From positions 14,772,489 to 14,836,488 of the forward strand of contig NC_092287.1 in assembly GCF_036320965.1 (NCBI RefSeq): a DNA stretch of 64,000 nucleotides, in the 5' to 3' direction. The notes beneath the pieces were generated by a model. The model saw nothing but the letters and a program-made list of their open reading frames with translations, did not search any database and was not told where the DNA came from. Source of the DNA: Panulirus ornatus. Its lineage: Eukaryota; Arthropoda; Malacostraca; Decapoda; Palinuridae. This document shows, piece after piece, positions 22,709 through 49,923 of the stretch (its first letter is position 1; the number at the start of each line of letters is the position of its first letter). Made by a program: the position numbers and the translations under genes.

Positions 22709-23439
22709 TTTTCCGCGTTTAATATGATACTATTCAATGCCCTATGATGTCTTAAGACAGCCTAGTTTTCCGAGATTTTTTTTCCTACCCATTTTCTGTT
22801 GGCATTAATGCGAGATGAACATTGTAACGTGGAGCTTTGTAGACAATCCCTGCCGCATTCATGACCGCACCTTTCGTTTAAAACTCCACCACCTTACCAG
22901 TCCCGATGAGATGGCACCACAAGCACATTTCTTGTAGATGTTTTTCTTTCCTTTGGGTCTGCTTCGAAATAGGGACAACTAAAAATCTTTCTACTCTTCC
23001 AAATGAACTTTTTTCTTTTTTTTTAAACCATAATCGCTTCGCATCCTTATCATTTCATGACTAGTCACTTTTAAAATCAAACCTTTGGGGTAACCCAACA
23101 CTTTCAGTGCTTCAGAGACATAATCAAACTCGGTATTCTTGACAGCAGATTCTTGATGGTGTTACGGAAAATCTGATCACGACTCTCGGCTTTGTTCTAT
23201 CACCGTAGGCAGATTATCACATCATCTTCATTCGACGGTATTGGGTACACGAAAAACTTTTCTATTATTTCTTCCCCTTATGACTATATCTGAAAATTAC
23301 AATTCACTTTCGTCTTATTTTTCTTCTTCCATTGTGGTGAGTCGTTTTGATCTATTCTCCAAGTTCGTCCACTTAGAGTGCTGACTATTACATCAGCACA
23401 TCTGTACCACGTAGTATCTATATCATCATTTGTCCCCAA
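22709..23439. other. Non-repetitive stretch, no gene recognised
   Basis: About 730 bp of mixed-composition sequence with no long ORF, no homology I recognise and no match to the repeats in this window. It may be ancestral host DNA. Confidence 0.6.
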
Positions 23440-23965
23440 GTCATTCGTTCGCGTCTACTGTAGCACCTCGTCCACATCTACCGCAACATTTCACCTTCCT
23501 CTATATAACACCTTACCCTCGGCTATGGTAACACCCAGACTTTGTCTGCTATGGTGTCCCATTCTCGTTGACGACGGCACCTCACCCTTGTCTGCTAACA
23601 ACCTCGCCCTCGTCTACTACAACACTTTACTCTCGTCTGATGCAGCACCTAACCATCGTCTATTATAGCATCTAACCATTCTCCTCTACGTCACCTCTCC
23701 CTTGTCTACCATTACATATACCCTTGTCTACCACGGCACCTCATCTTAGTCGTCCGTAGCACCTTGTCCTTGTGTACTGGTCTACTATTGCACGTCACCT
23801 TCGTCTACTGTAGCTCCTTAACTTTAATTACTATAGAACCTTACCTTCATTTACGGTGGCGCTTCGCCCTCACTTATGTGGCAATTCTATTGTATATTTG
23901 GGCAGTTTGCCCTCGTCTATTGTGGCACATCGTTCTCATCTCCTGGAGCACCTCATCCTCGCCTC
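23440..23965. repeat. Degenerate minisatellite, period about 22-25 bp
   Basis: Around 20 imperfect repeats of a unit close to CGTCTACTRTRGCACCTCACC recur at roughly 22-25 base spacing, with many substitutions and small indels. The apparent ORFs here (23378-23668, 23764-24147) follow the repeat and are not credible proteins. Confidence 0.75.
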
Positions 23966-24539
<574 letters not shown>

Positions 24540-24540
24540 A

Positions 24541-24694
24541 TTATTTTTTATTTTGCTTTGTCGCTGTCTCCCGCGTTTGCGAGGTAGCGCAAGGGAACAG
24601 ACGAAAGAAATGGCCCAACCCACCCCCATACACAATTCATATACATACACGTATACACACGCAAATATACATACCTATACATCTCAATGTACAC

Positions 24695-24727
<33 letters not shown>

Positions 24728-27713
24728 CCCATGCACCCAATTCACACTGTCTGCCTTTATTCATTCCCATCGCCACCTCGATACACATGAAATACCATCC
24801 CCCTCCCCCTCATGTGTGCGAGGTAGGACTAGGAAAAGACAACAAAGGCCCCATTCGTTCACACTCAGTCTCTAGCTGTCATGCAATAATGCCCGAAACC
24901 ACGGCTCCCTTTCCACATCCAGGCCCCACACAACTTTCCATGGTTTACCCGAGACGCTTCACATGCCCTGATTCAATCCACTGACAGCACGTCAACCCCG
25001 GTATACCACATCGATCCAATTCACTCTATTCCTTACCCTCCTTTCACCCTCCTGCATGTTCAGGCCCCGATCACACAAAATCGTTTTCACTCCATCTTTC
25101 CACCTCCAATTTGGTCTCCCACTTCTCCTCGTTCCCTCCACCCCCGACACATATATCCTCTTGTCAATATTTCCTCACTCATTCTCTCCATGTGCCTAAA
25201 CCATTTCAAAACACCCTCCTCTGCTCTCTCAACCATGCTCTTTTTATTTCCACACATCTCTCTTACCCTTACATTACTTACTCGATCAAACCACCTCACA
25301 CCACACATTGTCCTCAAACATCTCATTTCCAGCACATCCACCCTCCTGCGCACAACTCTATCCATAGCCCACGCCTCGCAACCATACAACATTGTTGGAA
25401 CCACTATTCCTTCAAACACAGCCCATTTTTGCTTTCCGAGATAATATTCTCGACTTCCACACATTCTTCAAGGCTCCAAGGATTTTCTCCCCCTCCCCCA
25501 CCCTATGATTCACTTCCGCTTCCATGGTTCCCTCCGCTGCCAGATCCACTCCCAGATATCTAAAACACTTACTTCCTCCAGTTTTTCTCCATTCAAACTT
25601 GCATCCCAATTGAATTGACCCTCAACCCTACTGTACCTAATAACCTTGCTCTTATTCACATTTACTCTTAACTTTCTTCTTTCACACACTTTACCAAACT
25701 CAGTCACAAGCTTCTGCAGTTTCTCACATGAATCAGCCACCAGCGCTGTATCATCAGTGATCAACAAGGGACTCACTTCCCAAGCTCTCTCATCCACAAC
25801 AGACTTCATACTTGGCCATCTTTCCAAAACACTTGCATTCACCTCCCTAACAACCCCATCCATAAACAAATTAAACAACCATGGAGACATCACACACCCC
25901 TGCAGCAAACCTACATTCACTGAGAACCAATCACTTTCCTCTCTTCCTACACGTACACATGCCTTACATCCTCGATAAAAACTTTTCACTGCTTCTGACA
26001 ACTTGCCCCCACACCATAAATTCTTAATACTTTCCACAGAGCATCTCTATCAACCCTATCATATGCCTTCTCCAGATCCATAAATGCTACAAACAAATCC
26101 ATTTGCTTTTCTAAGTATTTCTCACATACATTCTTCAAAGCAAACACCTGATCCACACATCCTCTACCACTTCTGAAACCACACTGCTCTTCCCCAATCT
26201 GATGCTCTGTACATGCCTTCACCCTCTCAATCAATACCCTCCCATATAATTTACAAGGAATACTCAACAAACTTATACCTCTGTAATTTGAGCACTCACT
26301 CTTATCCCCTTTGCCTTTGTACAATGGCACTATGCACGCATTCCGCCAATCCTCAGGCACCTCACCATGAGTCATACATACATTAAATAACCTTACCAAC
26401 CAGTTAACAATTCAGTCACCCCCTTTTTTAATATATTCCACTGCAATACCATCCAAACCATCTGCCTTGCCGGCTTTCATCATCCGCAAAGCTTTTACTA
26501 CCTCTTCTCTGTTTAACCAATCATTTTCCCTAACCCTCTCACTTTGCACACCACCTCGACCAAAACAACCTATATCTGCCACTCTATCATCAAACACATT
26601 CAACAAACCTTCAAAATACTCACTCCATCTCTTTCTCACATCACCACTACTTGTTATCACCTCCCCATTAGCCCCCTTAACTGAAGTTCCCATTTGCTCC
26701 CTTGTCTAACGCACTTTATTTACCTCCTTCCAGAACATCTTTTTATTCTCCCTAAAATTTAATGATACTCTCTCACCCCAACTCTCATTTGCCCTCTTTT
26801 TCACCTCTTGCACCTTTCTCTTGACCTCCTGTCTCTTTCTTTTATACATCTCCCACTCAATTGCATTTTTTCCCTGCAAATATCGTCCAAATGGCTCTCT
26901 CTTCTCTTTCACCAATAATCTTACTTCTTCATCCCACCACTCACTACCCTTTCTGATCAACCCACCTCCCACTCTTCTCATGCCACAAGCATATTTTGCG
27001 CAATCCATCACTGATTCCCTAAATACATCCCATTCCTCCCCCACTCCCCTTACTTCCATTGTTCTGAACTTTTTCCATTCTGTACTCAGTCTCTCCTGGT
27101 ACTTCATCACACAAGTCTCCTTCCCAAGCTCACTTACTCTCACCACCCTCTTCACCCCAACATTCACTCTTCTTTTCTGAAAACCCATACAAATCTTCAC
27201 CTTAGCATCCACAAGATAATGATCAGACATCCCTCCAGTTGCACCTCTCAGCACATTAACATCCAAAAGTCTCTCTTTCGCGCGCCTGTCAATTAACACG
27301 TAATCCAATAACGCTCTCTGGCCATCTCTCCTACTTACATACGTATACTTATGTATATCTCGCTTTTTAAACCAGGTATTCCCAATCACCAGTCCTTTTT
27401 CAGCACATAAATCTACAAGCTCTTCACCATTTCCATTTACAACACTGAACACCCCATGTATGCCAATTATTCCCTCAACTGCCACATTACTCACCTTTGC
27501 ATTCAAATCACCCATCACTATAACCCTATCTCGCGCATCAAAAACACTAACACTCATTCAGCTGCTCCCAAAACACTTTCCTCTCATGATCTTTCTTCTC
27601 ATGCCCAGGTGCATATACATCAATAATCACCCACCTCTCTCCATCAAATTTCAGTTTTACCCATATTAATCGAGAATTTACTTTCTTACATTCTATCACA
27701 TACTCCCACAACT
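24541..27713 (-). mobile_element. RTE-like LINE copy I with long-type 3' UTR, 5' end lost at an inverted junction
   Basis: The 3' UTR (24541-25000) has both tail modules with a short microsatellite spacer. Coding pieces are at 25087-25464, 25412-25609, 25510-26037 (the RT catalytic motif, FADD elsewhere, reads ITDD here), 25986-26399 (RT fingers and motif A), 26412-26693 and 26706-27557 (endonuclease GDLN, LDYVL, SDH and linker). Frameshifts separate them. It is truncated at residue 90 (KQELWEYV), where it fuses without (AT)n to plus-strand copy J. Confidence 0.92.
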
Positions 27714-28941
27714 TGGGGAAGAGCAGTGTGGTTTCAGAAGTGGTGGAGGATGTGTGGATCAGGTGTTTCCTTTGAAGAATGTATGTGAGAAATACTTAGA
27801 AAAGCAAATGGATTTGTATGTAGCATTCATGGATCTGGAGAAAGCATATGATAAAGTTGATAGAGATGCTCTGTGAAAGGTATTATGAATATATGGTGTG
27901 GGAGGCAAGTTGTTAGAAGCAGTGAAAAGTTTTTATCGAGGATGTAAGGCATGTGTACATGTAGGAAGAGAGGAAAGTGATTGGTTCTCAGTGAATGTAG
28001 GTTTGCGGCAGGGGTGTGTGATGTCTCCATGGTTGTTTAATTTGCTCATGGATGGGGTTGTTAGGGAGGTGAATGCAAGAGTTTTGGAAAGAGGGGCAAG
28101 TATGAAGTCTGTTGCGGATGAGAGAGCTTGGGAAGTGAGTCAGTTGTTGTTCACTGATGATACAGCGCTGGTGGCTGATTCATGTGAGAAGCTGCAGAAG
28201 CTGGAATCTGGTGACAGAGTTTGGTAAAGTGTGTGAAAGAAGAAAGTTAAGAGTAAATGGGAATAAGAGCAAGGTTATTAGGTACAGTAGGGTTGAGGGT
28301 CAAGTCAATTGGGAGGTAAGTTTGAATGGAGAAAAACTAGAGGAAGTAAAATGTTTTAGATTTCTGGGTGTGGATCTGGCAGCGGATGGAACCATGGAAG
28401 CGGAAGTGAATCATAGAGTGGGGGAGGGGGACGAAAATCCTGGGAGCCTTGAAGAATGTGTGGAAGTCGAGAAAATTATCTCGGAAAGCAAGAATGGGTA
28501 TGTTTGAAGGAATAGTGGTTCCAACAATGTTGTATGGTTGCGAGGCGTGGGCTATGGATAGAGTTGTGCGCAGGAGGGTGGATATGCTGGAAATGAGATG
28601 TTTGAGGACAATGTGTGGTGTGAGGTGTAATGTGAGGGTAAGAGAGATGTGTGGAAATAAAAGGAGCATGTTTGAGAGAGCAGAAGAGGGTGTTTTGAAA
28701 TGGTTTAGGCACATGGAGAGAATGAGTGAGGAAAGATTGACCAAGAAGATATATGTGTCGGAGGTGGAGGGAACGAGGAGAAGAGGGAGACCAAATTGGA
28801 GGTGGAAAGATGGAGTGAAAAAGATTTTGTGTGATCGGGGCCTGAACATGCAGGAGGGTGAAAGGAGGGTAAGGAATAGAGTGAATTGGATCGATGTGGT
28901 ATACCGGGGTTGACGTGCTGTCAGTGGATTGAATCAGGGCA
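27714..28941 (+). mobile_element. RTE-like LINE copy J, truncated at both ends
   Basis: Plus-strand fragment from residue 597 ([10 protein letters not shown]) to about 25 bases after the ORF stop near 28911. The RT pieces (27898-28227) keep GLRQGC, but FADD reads FTDD. A 7-base insertion near 28205 shifts the frame into 28157-28507, and 28449-28913 carries the C-terminus with an internal deletion in the WFDRVSN region. The 3' UTR tail is missing. It is fused at both ends to minus-strand LINE fragments. Confidence 0.9.
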
Positions 28942-29748
28942 ATCCTACTGTACCTCATAACCTTGCTCTTATTCACATTTACTCTTAACTCTCTTCTTTC
29001 ACACACTTTACCAAACTCAGTCACCAGCTTCTGCAGTTTCTCACATGAATCAGCCACCAGCGCTGTATCATCAGCGAACAACAACTGACTCACTTCCCAT
29101 GCTCTCTCATTCACAACAGACTTCATACTTGCCCCTCTTTCCAAAACTCTTGCATTCACCTCCCTAACAACCCCATCCATAAACAAATTAAACAACCATG
29201 GAGACATCACACACCCCTGCCGTAAACCTACATTCACTGAGAACCAATCACTTTCCTCTCTTCCTACACGTACACATGCCTTGCATCCTCGATAAAAACT
29301 TTTCACTGCTTCTAACAACTTGCCTCCCACACCATATATTCTTAATACCTTCCACAGAGCATCTCTATCAACTCTATCATATGCCTTCTCCAGATCCATA
29401 AATGCTACATACAAATCCATTTGCTTTTCTAAGTATTTCTCACATACATTCTTCAAAGCAAACACCTGATCCACACATCCTCTACCACTTCTGAAACCAC
29501 ACTGCTCTTCCCCAATCTGATGCTCTGTACATGCCTTCACCCTCTCAATCAATACACTCTCATATTATTTACCAGGAATACTCAACAAACTTATACCTCT
29601 GTAATTTGAGCACTCATTCTTATCCCCTTTGCCTTTGTACAATGGCACTATGCACGCATTCCGCCAATCCTCAGGCACTTCACCATGAGTCATACATACA
29701 TTGAATAACCTTACCAACCAATCAACAATACAGTCACCTCTTCTTTTA
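28942..29748 (-). mobile_element. RTE-like LINE copy K, internal RT fragment
   Basis: Minus-strand fragment covering residues 521 to 787 (GDCIVDWLV to KSKVMRYSR), with motifs A, B and FADD intact in an open frame from about 28940 to 29552. A stop at 29565 separates the upstream [15 protein letters not shown] piece. There is no 3' tail. The 5' side meets (AT)n at 29749, and the 3' side is fused to copy J. Confidence 0.9.
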
Positions 29749-33998
<4,250 letters not shown>

Positions 33999-36366
33999 AT
34001 ATTTTTTTTTATTATACTTTGTCGCAGTCTCCCTCGTTTGCGAGGTAGCGCAAGGAAACAGACGAAAGAAATGGCCCAACCCCCCCCACACACATGTACG
34101 TACATACGTCCACACACGCAAATATACATACCTACACAGCTTTCCATGGTTTACCCCAGACGCTTCACATACCTTGATTCAATCCACTGACAGCAGGTCA
34201 ACCCCGGTATACCACATCGCTCCAATTCACTCTATTCCTTGCCCTCCTTTCACCCTCCTGCATGTTCAGGCCCCGATCACACAAAATCTTTTTCACTCCA
34301 TCTTTCCACCTCCAATTTGGTCTCCCTCTTCTCCTCGTTCCCTCCACCTCCGACACATATATCCTCTTGGTCAATCTTTCCTCACTCATTCTCTCCATGT
34401 GCCCAAACCACTTCAAAACACCCTCTTCTGCTCTCTCAACCACGCTCGTTTTATTTCCACACATCTCTCTTACCCTTACGTTACTCACTCGATCAAACCA
34501 CCTCACACCACACATTGTCCTCAAACATCTCATTTCCAGCACATCCATCCTCCTGCGCACAACTCTATCCATAGCCCACGCCTCGCAACCATACAACATT
34601 GTTGGAACCACTATTCCTTCAAACATACCCATTTTTGCTTTCCGAGATAATGTTCTCGACTTCCACACATTCTTCAAGGCCCCCAGAATTTTCGCCCCCT
34701 CCCCCACCCTATGATCCACTTCCGCTTCCATGGTTCCATCCGCTGCCAGATCCACTCCCAGATATCTAAAACACTTCACTTCCTCCAGTTTTTCTCCATT
34801 CAAACTCACCTCCCAATTGACTTGACCCTCAACCCTACTGTACCTAATAACCTTGCTCTTATTCACATTTACTCTTAACTTTCTTCTTTCACACACTTTA
34901 CCAAACTCAGTCACCAGCTTCTGCAGTTTCTCAAATGAATCAGCCACCAGCGCTGTATCATCAGCGAACAACAACTGACTCACTTCCCAAGCTCTCTCAT
35001 CCCCTTTCCAAAACTCTTGCATTTACCTCCCTAACAACCCCATCCATAAACAAATTAAACAACCATGGAGACATCACACACCCCTGCCGCAAACCTACAT
35101 TCACTGAGAATCAATCACTTTCCTCTCTTCCTACACGTACACATGCCTTACATCCTCGATAAAAACTTTTCACTGCTTCTAACAACTTTCCTCCCACACA
35201 TATATTCTTAATACCTTCCACAGAGCATCTCTATCAACTCTATCATATGCCTTCTCCAGATCCATAAATGCTACATACAAATCCATTTGCTTTTCTAAGT
35301 ATTTCTCACATACATTCTTCAAAGCAAACACATGATCAACACATCCTCTACCACTTCTGAAACCACACTGCTCTTCCCCAATCTGATGCTCTGTACATGC
35401 CTTCACCCTCTCAATCAATACCCTCCCATATAATTTACCAGGAATACTCAACAAACTTATACCTCTGTAATTTGAGCACTCACTCTTATCCCCTTTGCCT
35501 TTGTACAATGGCACTATACACGCATTCCGCCAATCCTCAGGCACCTCACCATGAGTCATACATACATTAAATAACCTTACCAACCAGTCAACAATACAGT
35601 CAACCCCTTTTTTTAATAAATTCCACTGCAATACCATCCAAACCTGCTGCCTTGCCGGCTTTCATCTTCCGCAAAGCTTTCACTACTTCTTCTCTGTTTA
35701 CCAAATCATTTTCCCTAACTCTCGCACTTTGCACACCACCTCGACCAAAACAACCTATATCTGCCACTCTATCATCAAACACATTCAACAAACCTTCAAA
35801 ATACCCCCTCCATCTCCTTCTCACATCACCACTACTTGTTATCACCTCCCCATTTGCGCCCTTCACTGAAGTTCCCATTTGCTCCCTTGTCTTACGCACT
35901 TTATTTACCTCCTCCCAGAACATCTTTTTATTTTCCCTAAAATTTAATGATACTCTCTCACCCCAACTCTCATTTGCCCTTTTTTTCACCTCTTGCACCT
36001 TTCTCTTGACCTCCTGTCTCTTTCTTTTATACATCTCCCACTCAATTGCATTTTTTCCCTGCAAAAATCGTCCAAATGCCTCTCTCTTCTCTTTCACTAA
36101 TACTCTTACTTCTTCATCCCACCACTCACTACCCTTTCTAATCAACCCACCTCCCACTCTTCTCATGCCACAAGCATCTTTTGCGCAATCCATCACTGAT
36201 TCCCTAAATACATCCCATTCCTCCCCCACTCCCCTTACTTCCATTGTTCTCACCTTTTTCCATTCTGTACTCAGTCTCTCCTAGTACTTCCTCACACAGG
36301 TCCCCTTCCCAAGCTCACTTACTCTCACCACCCTCTTCACCCCAACCTTCACTCTTCTTTTCTGAA
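33999..36366 (-). mobile_element. RTE-like LINE copy N, 3' segment of a 5'-inverted insertion
   Basis: Short-type tail with poly-T at 34002-34020, stop at 34198, and open pieces at 34198-35022 (FADD and C-terminus, 274 codons), 35179-35637 (RT fingers and motif A) and 35600-36253 (linker and RT start). It stops at residue 270 (GFQKRR). The adjacent plus-strand fragment O ends at the same residue, so N and O together are best read as one element whose 5' part was inverted during insertion. Confidence 0.92.
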
Positions 36367-36567
36367 ATACCTTGTTTAAAAAGCGAGATATACATAAGTA
36401 TACCTATGTTAGGAGGAGAGATGGCCAGAGAGCGTTATTGGATAACGTGTTAATTTACAGGCGTGCGAAAGAGAGACTTTTGGATGTTAATGTGCTGAGA
36501 GGTGCAACTGGAGGGATGTCTGATCATTATCTTGTGGAGGCTAAGGTGAAGATTTGTATGGGTTTTC

Positions 36568-36569
<2 letters not shown>
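36367..36569 (+). mobile_element. RTE-like LINE fragment O, inverted 5' segment of copy N
   Basis: About 203 bp, plus strand, covering endonuclease residues 203 (NTWFKKRD) to 270 (MGFQ) with LDNVL and SDH. It lies head-to-head with copy N and ends at the same residue where copy N starts. This is the geometry of a twin-priming inversion. Its outer end joins (AT)n. Confidence 0.88.

Positions 36570-36633
<64 letters not shown>
36570..36633. repeat. (AT)n array
   Basis: About 64 bp of AT between LINE fragment O and a 5' module of the short retroelement. Confidence 0.95.
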
Positions 36634-36635
<2 letters not shown>

Positions 36636-36740
36636 GGATACGGGAGAAAGAATTCTTCCCACGTATTCCCTGCGTGTCGTAGAAGGCGACTAAAAGGGAA
36701 GGGAGTGGGGGGCTGGAAATTCTCCCCTCTCGTTTTTCAT

Positions 36741-36745
<5 letters not shown>
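36634..36745 (+). mobile_element. Short retroelement, 5' module only
   Basis: Plus-strand GGGGATACGGG to CCCCTCTCG plus a short T-rich end, about 110 bp. It stops at the internal T tract that joins the two modules in complete copies. AT lies on both sides. Confidence 0.82.

Positions 36746-36821
<76 letters not shown>
36746..36821. repeat. (AT)n array
   Basis: About 76 bp of AT between two short retroelement copies in opposite orientation. Confidence 0.95.
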
Positions 36822-40906
<4,085 letters not shown>

Positions 40907-42620
40907 GGGGCTAATGGGGAGGTGATAACAAGTAGTGGTGATGTGAAAAGGAGATGGACTGAGTATTTTGAAGGTTTGTTGAATGTGTTTGATGATAGAG
41001 TGGCATATATAGGGTGTTTTGGTCGACGTGTTGTGCAAAGTGAGAGGGTTAGGGAAAATGATATGGTAAACAGAGAAGAGGTAGTAAAAGCTTTGCGGAT
41101 GATGAAAGCCGGCAAGGCAGCAGTTTTGGATGGTATTGCAGTGGAATTTATTGTTCATTGGTTGGTTCTGTTATTTAATGTATGTATGATTCATGGTGAG
41201 TTGCCTGAGGATTGGCGGAATGCTTGCATAGTGCCATTGTACAAAATGCAAAGCGGATAAGAGTGAGTGCTCAAATTACAGGGGTATAAGTTTTGTTGAG
41301 TATTCCTGGTAAATTATGGGAGGGTATTGATTGAGAGGGTGAAGGCATGTACAGAGCATCATATTGGGGAAGAGCAGTGTGGTTTCAGAAGTGGTTGACG
41401 ATTTGTGGATCAGGTGTTTGCTTTGAAGAATGTATATGAGAAATTCTTAGAAAAACAAATGGATTTGTATGTAGTATTTATGGATCTGGAGAAGGCATAT
41501 GATTGAGTTGATAGAGATGCTCTTTGGAAGGTATTAAGAATATATGGTGTGGGAGGAAAGTTGTTAGAAGCAGTGAAAAGTTTTTATCGAGGATGTAAGG
41601 CATGTGCACGTGTAGGAAGAGAGGAAAGTGATTGGTTCTCAGTGAATGTAAGTTTGCGGCAGGTGTTTGTTATGTCTCCATGGTTGTTTAATTTGTTTAT
41701 GGATGGGGTTGTTAGGGAGGTGAATGCAAGAGTTTTGGAAAGAGGGGCAAGTATGAAGTCTGTTGTGGATGAGAGAGCTTGGGAAGTGAGTCAGTTGTTG
41801 TTCGCTGATGATACAGCGCTGGTGGCTGATTCATGTGAAAAACTGCAGAAGCTGGTGACTGAGTTTGGTGAAGTGTGTGAAAGAAGAAAGTTAATAGTAA
41901 ATCTGAATAAGAGCAAGGTTATTTGGTACAGTAGGGTTGAGGGTCAAGTCATTTGGGAGGTAAGTTTGAATGGAGAAAAACTGGAGGAAGTGAAGTGTTT
42001 TAGATATCTGGGAGTGGATCTGGCAGCGGATGGAACCATGGAATCGGAAGGAAATCATAAAGTGGGGGATGGGGCGAAAATCCTGGGAGCCTTGAAGAAT
42101 ATGTGGAAGTCGAGAACGTTATCTCCGAAAGCAAAAATTGCTGTTTGAAGGAATAGTGGTTCCAACAATATTGAATGGTTCCGAGGCGTGCGCAGGAGGG
42201 TGGTGTGCTGGAAATGAGATGTTTGAGGACAGTATGTGGTGTGAGGTGATTTGATCGAGTAAGTAATGTAAGGGTAAGAGAGATGTGTGGAAATAAAAAG
42301 AACGTGGTTGAGAGAGCAGAAGAGGGTGTTTTGAAATGGTTTGGGCACATGGAGAGGATGAGTGAGGAAAGATTGACCAAGAGGATATATGTGTCGGAGG
42401 TGGAGGGAACGAGGAGAAGTGAGGGACCAAATTGGAGGTGGAAAGATGGAGTGAAAAAGATTTTGAGTGATCGGGGCCTGAACATGCAGGAGGGTGAAAG
42501 GCGGGCAAGGAATAGAGTGAATTGGATCGACTTAGTATACCGGGGTCGACGTGCTGTCAATGGATTGAATCAGGGCATGTGAAGCGTCTGGGGTAAACCG
42601 CGGAAAGTTCTGTGGGGCCT
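40907..42620 (+). mobile_element. RTE-like LINE copy Q, 5' truncated, decayed
   Basis: Plus-strand copy from residue 438 (GANGEV) to the start of a long-type tail (TCTGTGGGGCCTG). Coding pieces are 40907-41260 (linker, RT start), 41549-42148 (RT with FADD) and 42283-42555 (C-terminus). A deletion removes part of the [13 protein letters not shown] region near 42180, and stops lie at about 41397 and 41505. The tail is cut short by a short retroelement fragment. Confidence 0.9.
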
Positions 42621-42629
42621 GTCTGCCTT

Positions 42630-43030
<401 letters not shown>

Positions 43031-43118
<88 letters not shown>
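43031..43118. repeat. (AT)n array
   Basis: About 88 bp of AT ending at the tail of LINE copy R. Confidence 0.95.
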
Positions 43119-46712
<3,594 letters not shown>

Positions 46713-48978
46713 ATTTTTTTATTATACTTTGTCGCTGTCTCCCGCGTTTACGAGGTAGCGCAAGGAAACAGACGAAAGAAATGGCCCACCCCCCCCCCCC
46801 CCCATACACATGTATATACATACGTCCACACACGCAAATATACATACCTACACAGCTTTCCATGGTTTACCCCAGACGCTTCACATGCCCTGCTTCAATC
46901 CACTGACAGCACGTCAACCCCGGTATACCACATCGCTCCAATTCACTCTATTCCTTGCCCTCCTTTCACCCTCCTGCATGTTCAAGCCCCGATCACACAC
47001 AATCTTTTTCACTCCATCTTTCCACCTCCAATTTGGTCTCCCTCTTCTCCTTGTTCCCTCCACCTCCGACACATATATCCTCTTGGTCAATCTTTCCTCA
47101 CTCATCCTCTCCATGTGCACAAACCACTTCAAAACACCCTCTTCTGCTCTATCAACCACGCTCTTTTTATTTCCACACATCTCTCTTACCCTTACGTTAC
47201 TCACTCGATCAAACCACCTCACACCACACATTGTCCTCAAACATCTCATTTCCAGCACATCCATCCTCCTGCGCACAACTCTATCCATAGCCCACGCCTC
47301 GCAACCATACAACATTGTTGGAACCACTATTCCTTCAAACATACCCATTTTTCCTTTCCGAGATAATGTTCTCGACTTCCACACATTCTTCAAGGCCCCC
47401 AGGATTTTCGCCCCCTCCCCCACCCTATTATCCACTTCCGCTTCCATGGTTCCATCCGCTGCCAGATCCACTCCCAGATATCTAAAACACTTCACTTCCT
47501 CCAGTTTTTCTCCATTCAAACTCACCTCCCAATTGACTTGACCCTCAACCCTACTGTACCTAATAACCTTGCTCTTATTCACATTTACTCTTAACTTTCT
47601 TCTTCCACACACTTTTCCAAACTCAGTCACCAGCTTCTGCAGTTTCTTACATGAATCAGCCACCAGCGCTGTATCATCAGCGAACAACAACTGACTCACT
47701 TCCCAAGCTCTCTCATCCCCAACAGACTTCATACTTGCCCCTCTTTCCAAAACCCTTGCATTTACCTCCCTAACAACCCCATCCATAAACAAATTAAACA
47801 ACCATGGAGACATCACACACCTCTGCCGCAAACCTACATTCACTGAGAACCAATGACTTTCCTCTCTTCCTACACGTACACATGCCTTACATCCTCGGTA
47901 AAAACTTTTCACTGCTTCTAACAACTTTCCTCCCACACCATATATTCTTAATACCTTCCACAGAGCATCTCTATCAACTTTATCATATGCCTTCTCCAGA
48001 TCCATAAATGCTACATACAAATCCATTTGCTTTTCTAAGTATTTCTCACATACATTCTTCAAAGCAAACACCTGATCCACACATCCTCTACCACTTCTGA
48101 AACCACACTGCTCTTCCCCAATCTGATGCTCTGTACATGCCTTCACCATCTCAATCAATACCCTCCCATATAATTTACCAGGAATACTCAACAAACTTAT
48201 ACCTCTGTAATTTGAGCACTCACTCTTATCCCCTTTGCCTTTGTACAATGGCACTATGCACGCATTCCGTCAATCCTCAGGCACCTCACCTTGAGTCATA
48301 CATACATTAAATAACCTTACCAACCAGTCAACAATACAGTCACCCCCTTTTTTAATAAATTCCACTGCAATACCATCCAAACCTGCTGCCTTGCCGGCTT
48401 TCATCTTCCGCAAAGCTTTCACTACCTCTTCTCTGTTTACCAAATCATTTTCCCTAACCCTCTCACTTTGCACACCACCTCGACCAACACACCCTATATC
48501 TGCCACTCTATCATCAAACACATTCAACAAACCTTCAAAATATTCACTCCATCTCCTTCTCACATCACCACTACTTGTTTTCACCTCCCCACTTGCGCCC
48601 TTCACCGAAGTTCCCATTTGCTCCCTTGTCTTACGCACTTTATTTACCTCCTTCCAGAACATCTTTTTATTCTCCCTAAAATTTAATGATACTCTCTCAC
48701 CCCAACTCTCATTTGCCCTTTTTTTCACCTCTTGCACCTTTCTCTTGACCTCCTGTCTCTTTCTTTTATACATCTCCCACTCAATTGCATTTTTTCCCTG
48801 CAAAAATCGTCCAAATGCCTCTCTCTTCTCTTTCACTAATACTCTTACTTCTTCATCCCACCACTCACTACCCTTTCTAATCAACCCACCTCCCACTCTT
48901 CTCATGCCACAAGCATCTTTTGCGCAATCCATCACTGATTCCCTAAATACATCCCATTCCTCCCCCACTCCCCTTACT
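46713..48978 (-). mobile_element. RTE-like LINE copy S, 3' segment of a 5'-inverted insertion, nearly intact
   Basis: Short-type tail (with a C15 run at 46789-46803), stop at 46914, then an open frame upward to about 48968, broken only by one nonsense change: the TGG of EDWRN is TGA near 48268. This gives 46914-48254 (446 codons: RT and C-terminus) and 48270-48968 (232 codons: linker and RT start). The copy stops at residue 312. The adjoining plus-strand fragment T ends at the same residue, so S and T form one twin-primed unit. Confidence 0.93.
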
Positions 48979-49821
<843 letters not shown>

Positions 49822-49879
49822 AATTTTGCGCGTGATCGAGATACTCTTATGAGTCCACGGGGAAAATGAAACACGATAA

Positions 49880-49923
49880 GTTCCCAATTTCACTTTCGTG
49901 TAATAATCACTTCATCAGGGGAG
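49880..49923 (-). ncRNA. Hammerhead-ribozyme-like motif in PLE-A 3' pseudo-LTR
   Basis: Minus strand: CTCCC, the core CTGATGA, one extra base, GTG-loop-CAC (stem II), GAAA, GTGAAATT, then GGGAAC. CCC can pair with GGG as stem I. Stem III, which in copy 3 is nearly self-complementary (GTGCGC), is lost here (GTGAAA), so this copy is probably inactive on its own. Hammerhead motifs are known from PLE pseudo-LTRs. Confidence 0.5.
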
